64,000 nucleotides of DNA from the NCBI GenBank assembly GCA_905221605.1, contig CAJNDS010000557.1:1701592-1765591 (forward strand), written 5' to 3'. Each line of letters starts with the position of its first letter. Position 1 is the first letter of the stretch. The stretch is from Symbiodinium natans (lineage: Eukaryota > Sar > Dinophyceae > Suessiales > Symbiodiniaceae). The notes below the pieces were generated by a model. That model was given only the letters and a program-made list of their open reading frames with translations, made no database searches and had not been told where the DNA came from. Both the position numbers and the translations under genes were made by a program. Below, one piece after another: positions 11,001-26,000 of the stretch.

Positions 11001-14000
11001 AATTTGTTTGGTGTGTTCCTCAGCAGCACTGACAAAGGGGCGCCAGGAACGGGTCGAATTTGCTTCCCATGAAGGTGTGTATCCAGTGTATCCAGCTGCC
11101 CTGAGAAGCTTTCGTCGCAGAGTGCTTGAAAAAAGCACTTTAAGTTCAAACCTTCAACCGCAAACCCTCAACCCTTGCAGATATCTTCCGGAGTGTAGAT
11201 ACATGTCCCTCTGCTGACCCTCCACGCCTGAAGCCACCAAGCCCTGCAAACCCGACACCCCGATTAAACCATGGACTCTAAACCCTAACCCCAAACGCCA
11301 AACCCCAAGCCCTGAACCCTAAACCCTAAACCCTGGACCCTAACAGTATAACTCTGAAGCCTACTACACCCGCAGGAAAAGACCGAACCCTCCACTTGAG
11401 GCTTCAATGAGTTTTGGGTCTGAGTCGCTAGGCCCTTCCTGCGTTTCTGAGAAACCATTTAGGGTTCAGGGCTTAGACGAGGAACTTCAAGAACCCTAAA
11501 CCCTAAACCCTAAACCTTAAACCCTAAACCCTAAGCCCTAAACACGAGGAACTTCAGGATGCCGTTTATGGTGTGGAAAACAGTTTACTCCCTGTACATG
11601 AAGCTTTAGGAGTTGAGGGGTGTTATGGTCGGAGAGGTGGGTTTCTAGTTCATAGGCCTTGCTGCCCCAAGCCCTAAACCCTAAACCCTAAACCCTAAAC
11701 CCTAAACCCTAAACCCTAAACCCCAAACCCTAAACCCTAAACCCTAAACCCTAAACCGGAGCCCCCTCTTCCATGGAGGATGGTGGAAGACATTTCGGCA
11801 CTGGGCCTGCGCCACGTGGGCTACGCCATTCCAACGGAGCCGGGGGGGGGGGGGTCGGGGGGGAGGGTACGTTACTGGGGTTTAGGGTATACTATATCCC
11901 CCTTGAACATTATTTTTGTTTATATACAACCGAAGAGGATATTTATCATAGTGAATTTATTAAGGTTCTATATAGGGGGAGTATAGTATAGGGTTTAGGG
12001 TTTCGGGTTTAATGGTGCACCCTGTTTAGTGGGGGGGCCCTCTGTATGAAGTCAATTTTGCCAGGATGCTGTGGCTGTTTGGGGTGCGCAGTGGGATCCT
12101 TGAGCAAGTCACTTTAAATATGTCCGGGCAGAATAAGAAAACTTCGTTCTGCTCACCTATACGACCAATTGCCAGGCATCGCTGTCCCTTTGAATTACAC
12201 ATTTAGAAACTCCTCCCTACTAAAATCATACAAAGCCAGTGGACGCCAAAACCAGCTTCGACTGTTCTGGGCGGGGAGGGGGGGGGGGGGGGGGGCACAC
12301 ACGCAAGAGGGTGCAACATCAGGTGCAACATCAGGGTTTAGGGTTGGGGGGGGACTATAATCCCTATTCAGGACTGTTAGAAGGGGGAACATCCCAAGTT
12401 TAGAGTTTACACCCTCTTGGCTTCTCTTGCGTGGGCCATGCTGGGCACGTCGCTGCTTAACTGCGCCGTACGTCTTTCAATCTTGAGTTGCTCGAGCTAC
12501 GGGCAAACCGACTTCCTTAGAAGTCCCACGGCAGCAAGACCCTTCAAGCCTCAACCTTAGGGTTTGGTTCGGGGTTTAGTGTTTTGGGTTCTGGCCTCCG
12601 TTTCCGGCAATTCGCCTGCAGTAAGATGCGGTGCGAAGTTGTCATGCGGCGTTGATGGTGCCTTCCTTGCGGTGTCGGGTTGGGGGCCGATCCGGTCCGA
12701 CGTGAAGTGACTGTGTCTCGAGTCTTGGGGGCGGAGGGCGGAGGTTACTAATTCCATGGGGGCTTTCCTGCAATTTCAACCCCGACGTGCAGTGAAACTG
12801 GCACGAGCGAAGCTGCCACGAAACCCTTCATAAACCCTAACCCTTAGACCCGAGACCCGAGACCCTAGAACCTAAACCCTAAACCCCAAGCCGAGATTGT
12901 TTGGCAAGGAGCTGTTTGCCCCTTTCGTCTCCTGCTTCGTGGAGTGTGTTCCGAAGCCGCACAGGGAGGTGGAGTGGGATTTGTTGTTGTTGTCTTCTAT
13001 GTTTCATATGATTTGTGTTTTTCTTTTTTTTTTCTTTTGGGGGGGGGGGGGGGGATTTAGGGTTTGGGGTTTTGTGGGGCTGGGGTTCTTAAAGTTCTCT
13101 AGGGTCTATCGGGTAGACCCGAGTTTCAACCTGAACTCTGAACCTCTGCCCCTCCCAGTGATTTTGCGGCTCCCAGTTTGTCTAAGGCAAGCCCTCAAAC
13201 TTAAACCCCAAACTCTGAAACACAAAAAGCTCACATTGTGGGGGAATCTGAATTAGGGGATTCCTACTATTTGTGGCTCGATATTAAGGGTCCCGTATTT
13301 TCGTAAACCTCCTAAATTCAGCATCAAGCTTATCCCCATGATTCTTTCAATTACGCATGAATTGGGCTCCTCTGTTAGACCAATGCCTTTAGCCCCTGTT
13401 GAAGAACCCAGAGCTCCCTAAAGTTGAACAGCTCCAAACAACTCTCAATGCCCTGAGGAGCGCGAAGGCCCCCGAAACCCTAGAATCCTAAAGTTGTTTG
13501 TTTAAAGCAAACAAACCTACCACTCAAACCCCAAAACCCTAACTCCAACAACATTCTGGTGTCCCTTGGCTGCAAAGTTAGGCCAGCTTCATTTCAGAGT
13601 TTAGGGGGTTGTGGGTTCAAAGCCACTCGCCACTTAAATCCTACACCCGTTTGCTGGCAGCCCAATCCCTAAACCCTAAACCCTAAACCCTAAACCCTAA
13701 ACCCCAAACCCTAAACCCTAAACCCTACAAGGTGAAGGAGTTGACGACGGATGATATTGTGCAGGAGGCTTTCCGCTGGTCCCTGACTTTGTGCCCCAGC
13801 TTCTTATCCGTGGGGGACGACATGAACCCTTTTCGGATTTAGGGTTTAGGGTTTAGGGAATATACGCCCAGGGTTCATGGCCCTTGTAATCTTAACACGG
13901 ATTAGAATTGTATCTTGTGTATATCCCCTCGAAGGGTTTATGACCCTTATACCTTGTTAGAACTGCAGTTAGGGTATATACCCTCAACCCGACGACTTAA

Positions 14001-17000
14001 ATCCTGGACCCTAAACCCTCTCAATTGCTCCTCAGGGATGGGTTCCTAAGGGAATCTGGGACTGCAGTTCCTCTGGCATTCCCTTCAAGAATTGGCATAC
14101 CTGCAGCGTTTACAGAATCTTAGAGGGTTTAGAGGGTTTGCAGAGTTTAGAGGATTTTGTCTTGGTTCAGGGCGTATCGTTAGGGCTTCGGGTTTGGAGG
14201 GCTTGTTTTGAGTCATAAAGGCTGTTGCCTTGTAGTCTGGGCTTGCCCGACACTGGAGCCCTTCAGTGCTGCTGTGCCCCCAGTGTCGATCTGCACCACG
14301 AGGAAACTAACCAAACCCCAGAATCCTAAACACAAAAAGCTTAAAGTCCTGAAGCCCTGAAGCCCAAACCCTTAAGGCAAACTTTGGGGTGGGTCATGTC
14401 CCCCATGTACGCCTGGGAATGTCCTGATATTGAACCTTTATACAACCCACATAGGCTTTAGAGTTGAGGTTGAGGGTTTCGGGTGGTGCCCTAATCCCCT
14501 CCAGAAATCGTTCACAACACCTCCTTGCCCCGGAAATTTCAGGACTGGATAGTTCATATATCAGGTTTGTACAAGGGGCTTCTTGGATGCAGCAGTGGCA
14601 GAGAACTGAACCCCCTCGAACCCTGACCCTACAATCCCCTAGACGTAAGCCTTAAACCACACAAAGTCCGCAACCCTACACCAGCCTTCAGCCCTAAACC
14701 CCGAACCACCCGAAACCCGCAAGCCTAAACCCTAAGGCGGTTTAGGGTTGAGGTTGTAGGGTTTAGGGTTTTAGGGTTTAGGGTTTAGGGTTTAGGGTAT
14801 AGGGTTTAGGGTTTAGGGTTTTATGCTATGGAGCCCTACACCCGAACCCCCCCCAAGGATCTCGAAGATGCTGGTGCGGACCATTTTAGAGGGCTCCACC
14901 GTGGTGATGAAGGCCGGACAGGGTTTAGGGGCGCCTGGGGTTTCGGGGTTTCGGCCTTTGTGGGTTTTGGGGTTTTTCAGTTTGGGGGATTGAGCGGTTC
15001 AGGGGTTTATGCTTTTGGGGTTTAGGGGTTTCGGGGTTCAGGGGTTTAGGGCTTCAGGGTTCGGGAGTTCACTGCTTCAGGGTTCAGGGGTTTCCAATTC
15101 AATGCGTAATTAAGGCGCAAGGTTTGAGGTTCGAGGCTTGTGGGCAATCGGCGCATAGGCTGTAAGCGGCAACAGACGCTGGGTTTAGGGGAAGTCTACA
15201 TTCATACCCTAAACAATCCTAACCCGCAAGCCTATACAGTGAACACGTAACTGGAAATCGGAGCGGAACAACCCTAAACCCGAAACCTCAATTTAAGCTT
15301 CATCCACCCTAAACCCTAAGCGAAACTGCCGCAACTGCCAGGCTGTGAATGCCAACTCCGAGCAGAAGCTTCGAAAGGCGGATGTGTGAGTGTTGGGGTT
15401 TGGGACTTAGGTTTAGGGTTTCAGGGTTCTAGGGTTTAGGGTTTAGGGCTCTTGGGCTGTAAGCTATATAGGTGCCGTGTCTAAAGGTTATTCGGGCTTC
15501 GGTTGCCGGGCGAAGGTTTCCAGTTCAGGCTTTCCCGTTTCGGAGGGTTGTTTAGGGCTGTTTGGTGTTGTTCAGAGTTGCTTCGCAGCCTGGTGGTACC
15601 CTTTTGCCTTTTTGTTTTGTTACGAGGTTCCTTCCAAACGGGGTGCCCTTATTGTTGTATGGTTTCTGGGCTACTTAGGTTGTGTTTTGTTGTTAGGGGC
15701 TTTTGTTTTTCAGGAGTCTGTCCTTAGGGTCACGGGTTTTAAGCCCTCGGGTGTCGGGATAAAGGTTGCACAAACATGTAGGGTTAGCGCTTAGGGTGCG
15801 GGTTTAGGATTGAAATTCAGGGCTGTGGGGTTTCCAGGGCTGTAAGTCGGGGAGTTAGGTGCTGTATTGCAACTGAAGGCTGGGTAAAAATGTATCATCT
15901 CAATGTGCAGGTGCTTTCAATTCAGCAAAGACTGCGATCGGTGTTTCTCTCTTTCGTTCTGCAATTCTTTATTTCTGCACGTATTTCCTTCTTTCTTGCT
16001 GTGGTTATACGCAGACATACTGCTCTCTTTCTCTACCCCCTCTCCGTTTGCTTGCGCTCTTGTAGCTTCTTGAACTTAATTTCCAGCTGATTCACTTCCA
16101 ACACTGTGGCTACACTGCCACATCTTTGAATCCATGAACTGCCAAGAGCCTCTTGCTCAACGTGTTTTTGTCTGCTGGAGAACCCTAGTGCCCAAACGCT
16201 AAACCTTGAACCCCAAAGACGCTAACCCTGAAACCTATACCCGAAAACAAAAGTTCAACCCCAAACCCTACACCCTAAACAGCAAGTAAAGCCCACACAA
16301 TATGTACACCCAAAACCCGAAACCCTGAACCCTAAGACCCCAAACCGGAAACCCTAAGCACTAAACCCTAAACCCGAAACCCTAAACCCTAAACCCTAAA
16401 TTAACTTGAAGAGCCATTGGGTTCATGAGAGGCCATAGCCATCGCGCCCCGTGCCCAAAGAAGTGCACCGCGGCTCCCACCAGAGGGTCCCCCCACCAAG
16501 ATGTCAGCCCTTTGGTGTTTAGGGTTTAGGGTTTAGGGTTTAGGGTTTAGGGTTTAGGGTTTAGGGTTTAGGGTTTAGGTGTTTAAGAATACAGAGTTTT
16601 GGGGTTTGGGTTTGGAGGTAAGGAGTTCATGCGTTTAGGAGTTTAGGGTCTTTAGGGGTGTGATAGGAGGTAAGGGCTTCCTCTGCACATGTCACTCAGA
16701 TGCCGGGATTGTGGGCTTTAGGGGCCCCAGTCCCTAAATCCTCAACCCGAAACCACAGTAAAATGGAGCCCTTGCGGATCCTAAGCCCCATAAGGGTAAA
16801 CCCTAAAATCCTCGGCCCCCCAAACGCCACCCTAAACCCTAAACTCTCAACCCTAAAACCAAAACAACCTGCTGCACTTGGGTTACTGGGATAGCCTGGA
16901 ACCAAAACAGGGCTGTAGGGCTTAAGGGCTTGAGGGGCTTACTGGGTTGCGAGTTTAGGAACTGTAGGCGGTTTAGGGTTTAGGGTTTAGGGTTTATAAG

Positions 17001-20000
17001 GTTTAGGGTTTAGGGTTTAGGGTTTAGGGTTTAGGGGTTAGGGTTTAGGGTTTAGGGTTTAGGGTTGAGGGTTGAGGGTTGAGGGTTGAGGGTTTAGGGG
17101 AGCTTAGGGGGGGTAAACTTCCCCGAAGAGGTGAACCAGATGCCCGAAACCTAAACTCCATAGGCCCTCAACGCTCCATACCGTAAAGCTCCACAAGCCC
17201 TCAACCCTGAGACCCCACTAAACACTCCCAAGCCCTAAGTACAACCCTCAGTACCGTACAACCCCAATATCCTTACCATCGTCACGCGCTGCACCCTCTG
17301 CACGCAAACCCGCACCCCCAAGAGCCTAAACCCTACAAACCCTAAAACCCTAAAACCCTAAGACCCTAAAACCCTAAAACCCTAAAACCCTAAGACCCTA
17401 AAACCCTAAAACCCTAAAACCCTACAAACCCTAAAACCCTAAAACCCTAAGACCCTAAAACCCTAAAACCCTAAAACCCTAAACCCTAGAACCCTAAACC
17501 CTAAAACCCTAAAACCCTCAAACCCTCAAACCCTCAAACCCTCAAACCCTAAAACCCGAAAACCCTCAAACCCTCAAACCCTCAAACCCTCAAACCCTAA
17601 ACCCTAAACCCTAAACCCCAAACCCTAAACCCTAAACCCCAAACCCTAAGGTCTGGCTTCTGAACATCACCGTGGGCTCTCAGTCCATCTCCCCCTTGGA
17701 CTGGGCTCTCCAGAGTGGCTCCCTAAAGACGGCCAAGGCCAGGGGCTTTAAGGGGTTTTAGGGTTTAGGGTTTAGGGTTTTGGGGGTTTCAGGGTTTAGG
17801 ATTTCGGGTTTAGGGTTTAGGGTTTCGGGTTTAGGGTTTAGGGTTTAGGGTTTAGGGTTTAGGGGGTGTCAGGGTTTCAGTAAACCCGAATCAACCGACC
17901 GAGGCCCCCGACAGTGGTGGCGGCTAGGGGAAGTGGGGGGGGGAGAATCCAGGGAATGACTCCCGCACCCTAGACCCCAAACCCGAAGCACAAAACCCAA
18001 ACCCAAAACCCTAAACCCTAAACCCTAAACTCCTGGCAGGCCATGCTCCAGGATCTGCTTACGATCCGAGCCGACCGCGGCTTAGCTCCAAGAATCTGGG
18101 AGCCCGGGCTTCGGGTTTAGGGTTTAGGGTTTACGGTTTAGGGTTTAGGGTTTAGGGCTAACCAAGATGGGCTATTCGGCCTGACAGTCCCCATAATCAA
18201 CCCCATAAAGGGCCTTTTTAAAGGATTCCAAGGCTTTAAGGTGTAATAGCCCATCCTAGTGAGGCTTAGGGCTTAGGGATCTGAATTCGGTTTATAGGGC
18301 TTCAGGGTTTGGGGCTTACGGTTTATGGGTTGGCGGCTTCGGGATTAGGGTCTACGGCTGAGGGTTGCGGGGGCATCTTGGAACCCTTAGACAACCCCAC
18401 AGCCCACACACTACGCCCCAAACCCTACACCCTAAACCCTAAACCCTAAACCCTAAACCCTAAACCCTGAACCCTGAACCCTAAACCCTAAACCCTAAGC
18501 CCAAGCCTATAAGCCCTAAACCCTAATCCCTAAACCCTAAACCCTAAACCACCTCCTGCTACGGTGATGAAAGGCGACAACTACTTCTACGGTTGCGACG
18601 AGCTCTTCAGCCGCCATCCGGACACCCAAAGCAGCTGCACCCTCGACCCCAAACCCTAACCCTAAACCCCAAACCCCAAACCCAAAACCCCAAACCCCAA
18701 ACCCTAAACCCTAAACCCTAAACCCTATAAACCCTAAACCCTACTTCCCAATCCCTGAACGAGTGCAGGACATCATCAAGCGGATCGTCGACTCCGAACA
18801 CCTCACTGTCCTCCTGGACGGCCTGCCGCTCGAGCTGCGCCTCTTTGTAGGGTTTAGGGTTTAGGGTTTAGGGTTTAGGGTTTAGGGTTTAAGGTTTTGG
18901 GTTTAGGGTTTAGGGTTTAGGGGCTTGTAGGGGTTTAGGGGCTTTGGGGGCTTTAGGGGCTTGAGAGGTTTCGGGGCTCTCTGTTCTTCAGGGGCTGTCG
19001 GGTTTTTCGGGCTTTCGGGGCCTTAGGGTTTTAGGGGTGTAGGGTGTGTAAGGTTTAGGGTCCAGGGTCTATAACAATTGGAAATTTCAGCATCTGGAAT
19101 TCCTCAAGTTTAGGGTATAGCCGTGTGCCCAGGCTTCAGTGAGCCAAGGTGATCGCTGTTGTGAAGAACTCCGTAGACACGAGCCCGAAGAGCCCTGAAC
19201 ACTGAAATCAACAGGACAAGCTCTTTGCATCCGTCAATTAGCTTGGGTTTCGGGTTTAGGATTTAGGGTTTAGGGTTCAGGGTAGGCTCCAGAGAACCCT
19301 GAGTCCTAACACTCCAAATGCTCGAGCGACTCAGCCCTGAGGATTTGGCGCTCCCACCAGACTGTCCACGGCAAGCGACGCGTCAACTACTACGTGCCCG
19401 GGCGGCTTTTGAAAGCCTGAGCTCCAAGCCTTAAGCGTTCAACACTATAAACCCAAATCAGAAACTTGCTTCAAGACCTAGACCTGAAGTTCTAGATGAA
19501 CTTCCCCCAAACACCTTCACCTGAGAATGTTTACATGCCCTCGCATCCTGTTGACCCGTGGCGATAGCAGGTGCCCAAATAGAGACCAACAGCATTCGCT
19601 GATTATCCCGAATCGTATACGTAGACTTGCGACTCTACACTTCGATCGGCCCCTGAACCCTAAACTAGGGTTTAGAGGTTAGGGTTTAGGGCTTAGGGCT
19701 TAGGGTTTAGGGTTTAGGGTTTAGGGTTTAGGGTTTAGGGTTTAGGGCCCAAACCCTAAACCTGCGCCTTAACGGTCCGTGACTAGAGACTCCTCGCAAC
19801 TGGCAAGGTGAAGCACTTGCTGGTGGACGGGGAGAACGGTGTGAGCAAGGCACCCTACCCTACACCCAAAGCCCTTTCCCCGCCCCAAAAGCCCCCTACC
19901 CTCCCCACACCCTAGAACGCCCAATGTTTCGGGGTGTGGATTGCTTCATCTTCTGGCCCCAATCCTAAGCCCTTAGCCCCAAAGCCCTCCAGTCCGCACC

Positions 20001-23000
20001 TTGAACTCTACCCGAAAAGCGGTTAGGTTCGAAGCCCAAGGTCCGATATGGCCAAGACTCACACACGCTTAAGACCTTTTCAACCTGAAGACCCTAAACC
20101 CCACAAGCCTATAAACCATAACGCTGAACACCTAAATTTAAGCCCTAAACACGTATAGACCCTTAAGCCCTAAACAGCTACCCTCTAAACCCCCACCCCC
20201 CCCCCCCCCCCCCCCCCCCCCCCCGAGAAAAAAAGAAAAACAAACAAACACCCAAACCCTAAAGCCCCCCCCCCCCCCCCCCCCCGAAAGAAAACGAACA
20301 ATACACCCAAACCCTAAACCCCAAAAAATGAACCAAACACCCAAACCCTAAACCCCCAAAATAGACAAAACACCCAAACCCTAAACCCCCAAAATAAACA
20401 AAACACCCAAACCCTAAACCCCAAAAAACAAACAAGACACCCAAACCCTGAACCCCAAACAATAAACAAAGCACCCAAACCCTAAACCCTAAACCCCAAA
20501 CCCCAAAGCCCAAACCCTAAACCCTAACCCTGAACCCCAAAACCCCCCAAGGAAACCCCAAAGGCCCTTCGCTGGATCGTCAAGGCTGGCAACCCCCAGT
20601 CGATCTGCCACCCCGCCCCCTGGCCTTGCCTCGGGGTGTTCGTAGGGTTTAGGGTTTAGGGTTTAGGGGTTTAGGGTTTAGGGTTTAAGGTTTAGGGTTT
20701 AGGGTTTAGGGTTAGGGTTTAGGGTTTAGGGGTTACGCTTATGTATGGTTTATGTGTCGAGGGTTTTGTCAACTTGAGAAGCTGCAGAGCGCCGCCCTCA
20801 GAAGTAGGGAGGCTTCTGTTGCCTCGGATCAGCCCCTGTCAGCTGAGGTTTAGGGTGTAGGGTTTAGGGTTACGCTGAGGATAAAGTTGAGGTACGTTCA
20901 GCAGCCCCCTGCCTCCCCCCCCTCCCCCAAAAATCAATCGGATCCCATGTCTATAGGGTGTTGCGGGTTAGGGTTGAGGATCATAGGGGGTCGGTAGCGT
21001 GTTGGGTCATAAGGCTTGCGGGTAAGGCTAGATGATTTAGGGTTCATTTTGAGTTCTTGGGTTTCATGGTCGTTTTAGGGTTTATTTGCATGTGTTCCCA
21101 GGATTCCGACAAACATTGGGGCCAGGCCCCAGATCGAGTTCTCGAAGCCCTGAACCCTAAACCAGATCCCTGAACTCGCTTCTGGCTGACACCGCCCACT
21201 AGCAGTTTCCATAATAACGCTCAAGCGTTAAGCTTAAGCCCCGAGACCTTCAGCCCCTCCCTCCGCAATCTCTTCTGCGGTTCTGGGGATGTCCTACAGA
21301 TCATCACTCATCAACCCTAAACCCTAAACCCTAAACCCTAAACCCTAAACCCTAAACCCTAAACCCTAAACCCCAAACCCCAAACCCCAAACCCTAAGCC
21401 AACCGCCAAGCCCTGCACAGCCGACGCAGCCCAGGCCGTGGTCTTCTTCTCAGACCTCCTGTGGATTCTCGGGCAAATTCTGCCGGGTTGCAGGGTTTCG
21501 GGTTTAGGGTTAGGTTACAGGGTAGAATGGCCCATCCTGGTCGTTCGGGGGTTTTAGATTTTCGGGCATTTAAGGGTTTTGGGGGCCCTTAGGGCTTTAA
21601 GGGCCTTGGTGGGGCCGCGATTTTCGTACCTGGTGCCGTGCTCTCTCAGTTTTTGGCGAAGCATGAGGAGTAATTGGTCTGGTAGGCCTCCGCTTCGGAG
21701 CTAGTAGCCTTAGCCTTGTGTTTGGGGGTGGCGGAGAGGATCATCCCTTAGTCTGCTGTGAACCTAAACCCTAAACCCTAAACCCTAAACCCTAAACCCT
21801 AAACCCTAAACCCTAAACCCTAAACCCTAAACCCTAAACCCTACACCGCATAAGCCTAAGCATACCACCCAAACCCTATGAACCTTCAAACCTACACACC
21901 CAGGAATCGGCTGGCATGCACCTACTTTGTCTGCGGCCGCCGCGTGGCTTTCGTGTCGCTTTGGGGTTAGGGTGCATGTTTGGGTTAGCGTTTAGGGCTT
22001 TGGGTTTTGGGTTTGGGGTTTATGGTTTAGGGTGGCGAGGGCATGGGAAGTTTCGTAGGGGATTAGCGCGAGGGGCTTTGAGGTCCAAAGTTCGGTTCTC
22101 ATCAGGAGTTAGGGTGTTTTTGTTGGCTGCTATTCTATGTGTAGGGCTTGTAGGATTTTCTCTAGCTTCTGAAGAATTAGGGCTGTGGGGTTGTGGGGCT
22201 ACTCCAAACCCTAAAGACTACACCCCAAACGACTCCAAGCCCTAAACCCAAAACCCAAACCCAAACCCAAAAAAGCCCCCAAACCCTGAACCTGAAACCC
22301 TACAGGGCTGAGATTCTCTCAGCATCTAACCCTGAAACCCTTAAACCCTTAAACCCTTAAACCCTTAAACCCTTAAACCCTTAAACCCTTAAACCCTTAA
22401 ACCCTTAAAACCCTATAAACCCTATAAATCCTATAAACCCTATAAACCCTATAAACCCTATAAACCCTAAACCCTAAACACCCAGGAGTGGGTATGCTGG
22501 GCATCCTCGTGTGCTTTGTCGTCAGCCAGTCGGTGCTGCCACGGCTGAGCCAGGCGCTCTGCGCTGAGTTGGAGGACTCTGAGCTCCTACACCCTGCACC
22601 CTACACCCTAAACCCTAAACCCGAAACCCGAAACCCTAAACCCTAAACCCTAAACCCTAAACCCTAAACCCTAAACCCTAAACCCTAAACCCTAAACCCT
22701 AAACCCTAAACCCTAAACCCTAAACCCGAACCCTGAAACTTTGAGGTTTGAGGATTCCGGACTCTGAAAACCCAAACCCCTACCCTACAGCCTCGCGAAC
22801 CGCTCCGGAGACCGAGAACGTTTGAGGGCACCGCTCTTGCGATGTGTTTTGGATGGGGGTTTAGAGGTTTAGGGATTCGGGGGTATAGGACCCACACCCC
22901 GTAAACCCTAAACCCGAAACCCTAAACCCCAAGCCCTAAACCTCAAACCCTAAACCCTAACCCTATAAACCCTAAACCCCGAAGGTTCAGTGGGCAGGGC

Positions 23001-26000
23001 TTCGGGTTTAGGAGGTCCTGGCACCTAAGCCCTTAAACCCAAAACCCTTAGACCCAACGCCACTAACAGCCAAAAGCCCCGAGCCATGAACCTTTGCCCC
23101 GAAGGCCGAAGCCCCAGACCCTGAAACCTTCAAATCGAATTTGCAGAGACACACTAGAGCGTTCTTAGGTTTTAACATTTTTTGGGTTTAGGGTGTAGGG
23201 GCTTGCCATGACAGGTGCCCAGCGAAGGGCAGTGCATTGCGATGTTTGTGCTCAGGCTTGGCTGTCAGGGAGCATAAACTTTTGCCCTGCAGCCCAAACC
23301 CTAAACTGCCAAACCCCAAACCCTAAACTCCAAACCCAAACCCTAAACCCTAGACCCAAACCCACTTTGGGGGAGGTGCGATCTGCCGGATCAGGGCTTC
23401 GGGTTAGCCTAGGGTTGAGGGCTTGGAGTTTAGGGTGTAGGGTGTAGGGAAAGTTTCGGGTTAGGGGTCTGGGGTGTACGTCGCAGTAGGCTTGAAGGCA
23501 TACCCTTCAATCCCAAAATTTGAGAGCCTGGAGCCCGGTAAGCTCGAAACTTTGAACCCCAAACCCGAAACCCTGCAAGCCCTACATCCTAAGTCCTACA
23601 CCCTATCCTATACCCTACATACCACCCTCCCCCCCTAAACCTCACACATCCTGACGGGTTGAAGCAGTGAAGCCTTTCGAGTCGCTCCGAAGGTTTCGGG
23701 TTTAGCGTTGAAAGTTTAGGGTTTAGGATTTAGGGTTTAGGGTTTAGGGTTAGGGTTTATGGTCCAGGGAGTTTGTGGTTTACGGAGTTTTGAGGAGTGT
23801 CGGGTTCAAAAGTTTCGGGCTTAGGGTTTGTCAGGGCTTGGGGGCTTCAGGGCTAGGGCATAGGTACTGGCAGCAGTACGAGCAATGTGACCTAACCCTG
23901 AAACCCCAAACCCTAAAGCCCCCAAACCCCAAACCCCAAACCCCAAACCCCAAACCCCAAACCCCAAACCCCAAACCCCAAACCCCAAACCCCAAACCCC
24001 AAACCCCAAACCCCAACCCCCAAACCCCAAACCCCAAACCCCAAACCCCAAACCCCAAACCCCAAACCCCAAACCCCAAACCCCAAACCCCAAACCCCAA
24101 ACCCCAAACCCCAAACCCCAAACCCCAAACCCCAAACCCCAAACCCCAAACCCTAAACCCTAAACCCTAAACCCTAAACCCTAAACCCCAACGACATGTA
24201 GGCTCCTTGTGTACCTGAGCAGCTTCGTGATGCTGTGCCTTGCTTGCCGATAGCTGTGTCCAGGGGTTTAGGGTTTAGGGTTTAGGGTCTAGGGTTTAGG
24301 GTTTCGGGTTTAGGGTTTAGGGTTGAAGAGGCTTTCAGTGGTTTAGGGCAACTACCTATCCTTGATCCGGCCGTGTTTTTTTTGCAGAGTATCGGCTTCG
24401 ACTCCCTAAACCCTAAACCCTAAACCCCAAACCCTAAACCCTAAACCCTAAACCCTAAACCCTAAACCCCCAAAAGGCTCTCCCGAGTTATTCCTAGCTA
24501 TGTCGGAATGCCAATCCTTCAGGTCTAGGGCTTAAGGACTAGGGGCTTGCCTCCAGGCTCAAATTTATCATGTTTTGGTTAAGGATTGGGTCTAGGGTTT
24601 AGGGGTTTAGGGGTTAGGGGTTAGGGGTTGGGGGTTATGGGTTAGGGTTTAGGGTAGTTAGGGTGTAGGGTTTGGGGGCAGAAGAGCCCAGGAAGCCCGC
24701 TCCCAAGAAAGCTCGGCGAGCCTGCTGAGGACCACGATGCAAGTTCAACAGTGCGTAGAGGACGTCAAGTGCCCTGGACATGCACCCCAACACCCGAAAA
24801 CCCCAATACCCCTGAACCCCTAACAACCTAAACCCCCTAAACCCTCAACCTTGAAGCCCAAACCCGAAACCCTCACCCCCCCCCCCCCCCCCCCAAACGC
24901 ATACCCCCAGCGCCCAGAGACCTCCAAAAATCAACAAATCTCAAACCCAAAGCACTCGAAGGGGTTGAGGTTTTGAAGCTGCGCAGGGGCCCTGGGTCGG
25001 AGTACCTTAGGGTGGTAGGGTGGAATTCGTTCAGGGCTCTCTCTAACACCTGATCCTTAAGACCCGAAACCTAAGCATGCCCCAAACCCAAACCAGAAGC
25101 CTAAACCCCAAAGCCTGTAAACCCCAGCTAGACCTAAGCCCTCAAGCGTAATCTCAAGCCTAAACCCTGAACCCTAAACCCTAAATCCTAAACCCTCAAC
25201 ACCAAACCCGAAAACCTGAAGGTCGCGTTCCTTCGCGCACTTCATGGGCCTCTCCTACCCGCAGTACCTCGCCGACGGCAAAGAGAGGGTGACGCTGGCT
25301 TTAGCCGTGGCCTCAGACTTGTTTAGGGTTTTAGGCTTTTTTTAGGGGTCAGAGCGTAAGTTGCAGGGTTGAGGGTTTGGGTTTATGTTGACCCCTCAAC
25401 CCTAAACCCTAAACCCTAAGCCCTAAGCCCTAACCCCTAAACCCTAAACCCTAAACCCTAAGCCCTAAACCCTAAACCCTAAACCCTGCAATGCAACAAG
25501 CTTCTGATCGTGGCGGGCGAGCGAGCACTTCCTGACATGGAGCAGGAGGCGCGGCCTGGAGCACCATGCAGCAGCGCGTGGTCGCCAGCAAGCTGCGCAA
25601 GCGTGCAGTTTGGGGTTTGGGGTTTGGGGTTTAGGGTTTAGGGTTTAGGGTTTCGGGTTTCAGGGTTTACGGTTTCTGAAATCCTCGACAGGCTTGGTCC
25701 CGAGTCCGGATGAGGAGCTGATCAAAGCTTAAGAATGCTTGTTTCTTCGTCCCTGCCCAGAGAGGCCCTCCCCAAACCCCTGAACCCCTAAACACCAAAC
25801 CCTGAGCCCTAAGCCCCAAACCCTGAACCCTAAAGTCTAAACCCTAAACCCTGACCCTGAACCCTAAACCCTAAACCCTAGTCATAAGGGCCAGCTACTT
25901 CTGGGTTTAGGGATTAGGGTTGACTGTTTTGAGTCTTATGAGCATTGGGAACCATGATCCCAAACCCAAGCCGTGACCTGAACTTCAACTTCTAAACCCC

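Noticed and set aside
23775-24170. 131-codon + ORF (KPQTPNP repeats) and its minus-strand GFGVWGL counterparts
   Set aside because: Translation of the CCCCAAA/CCCTAAA array; all six frames of such arrays stay open.
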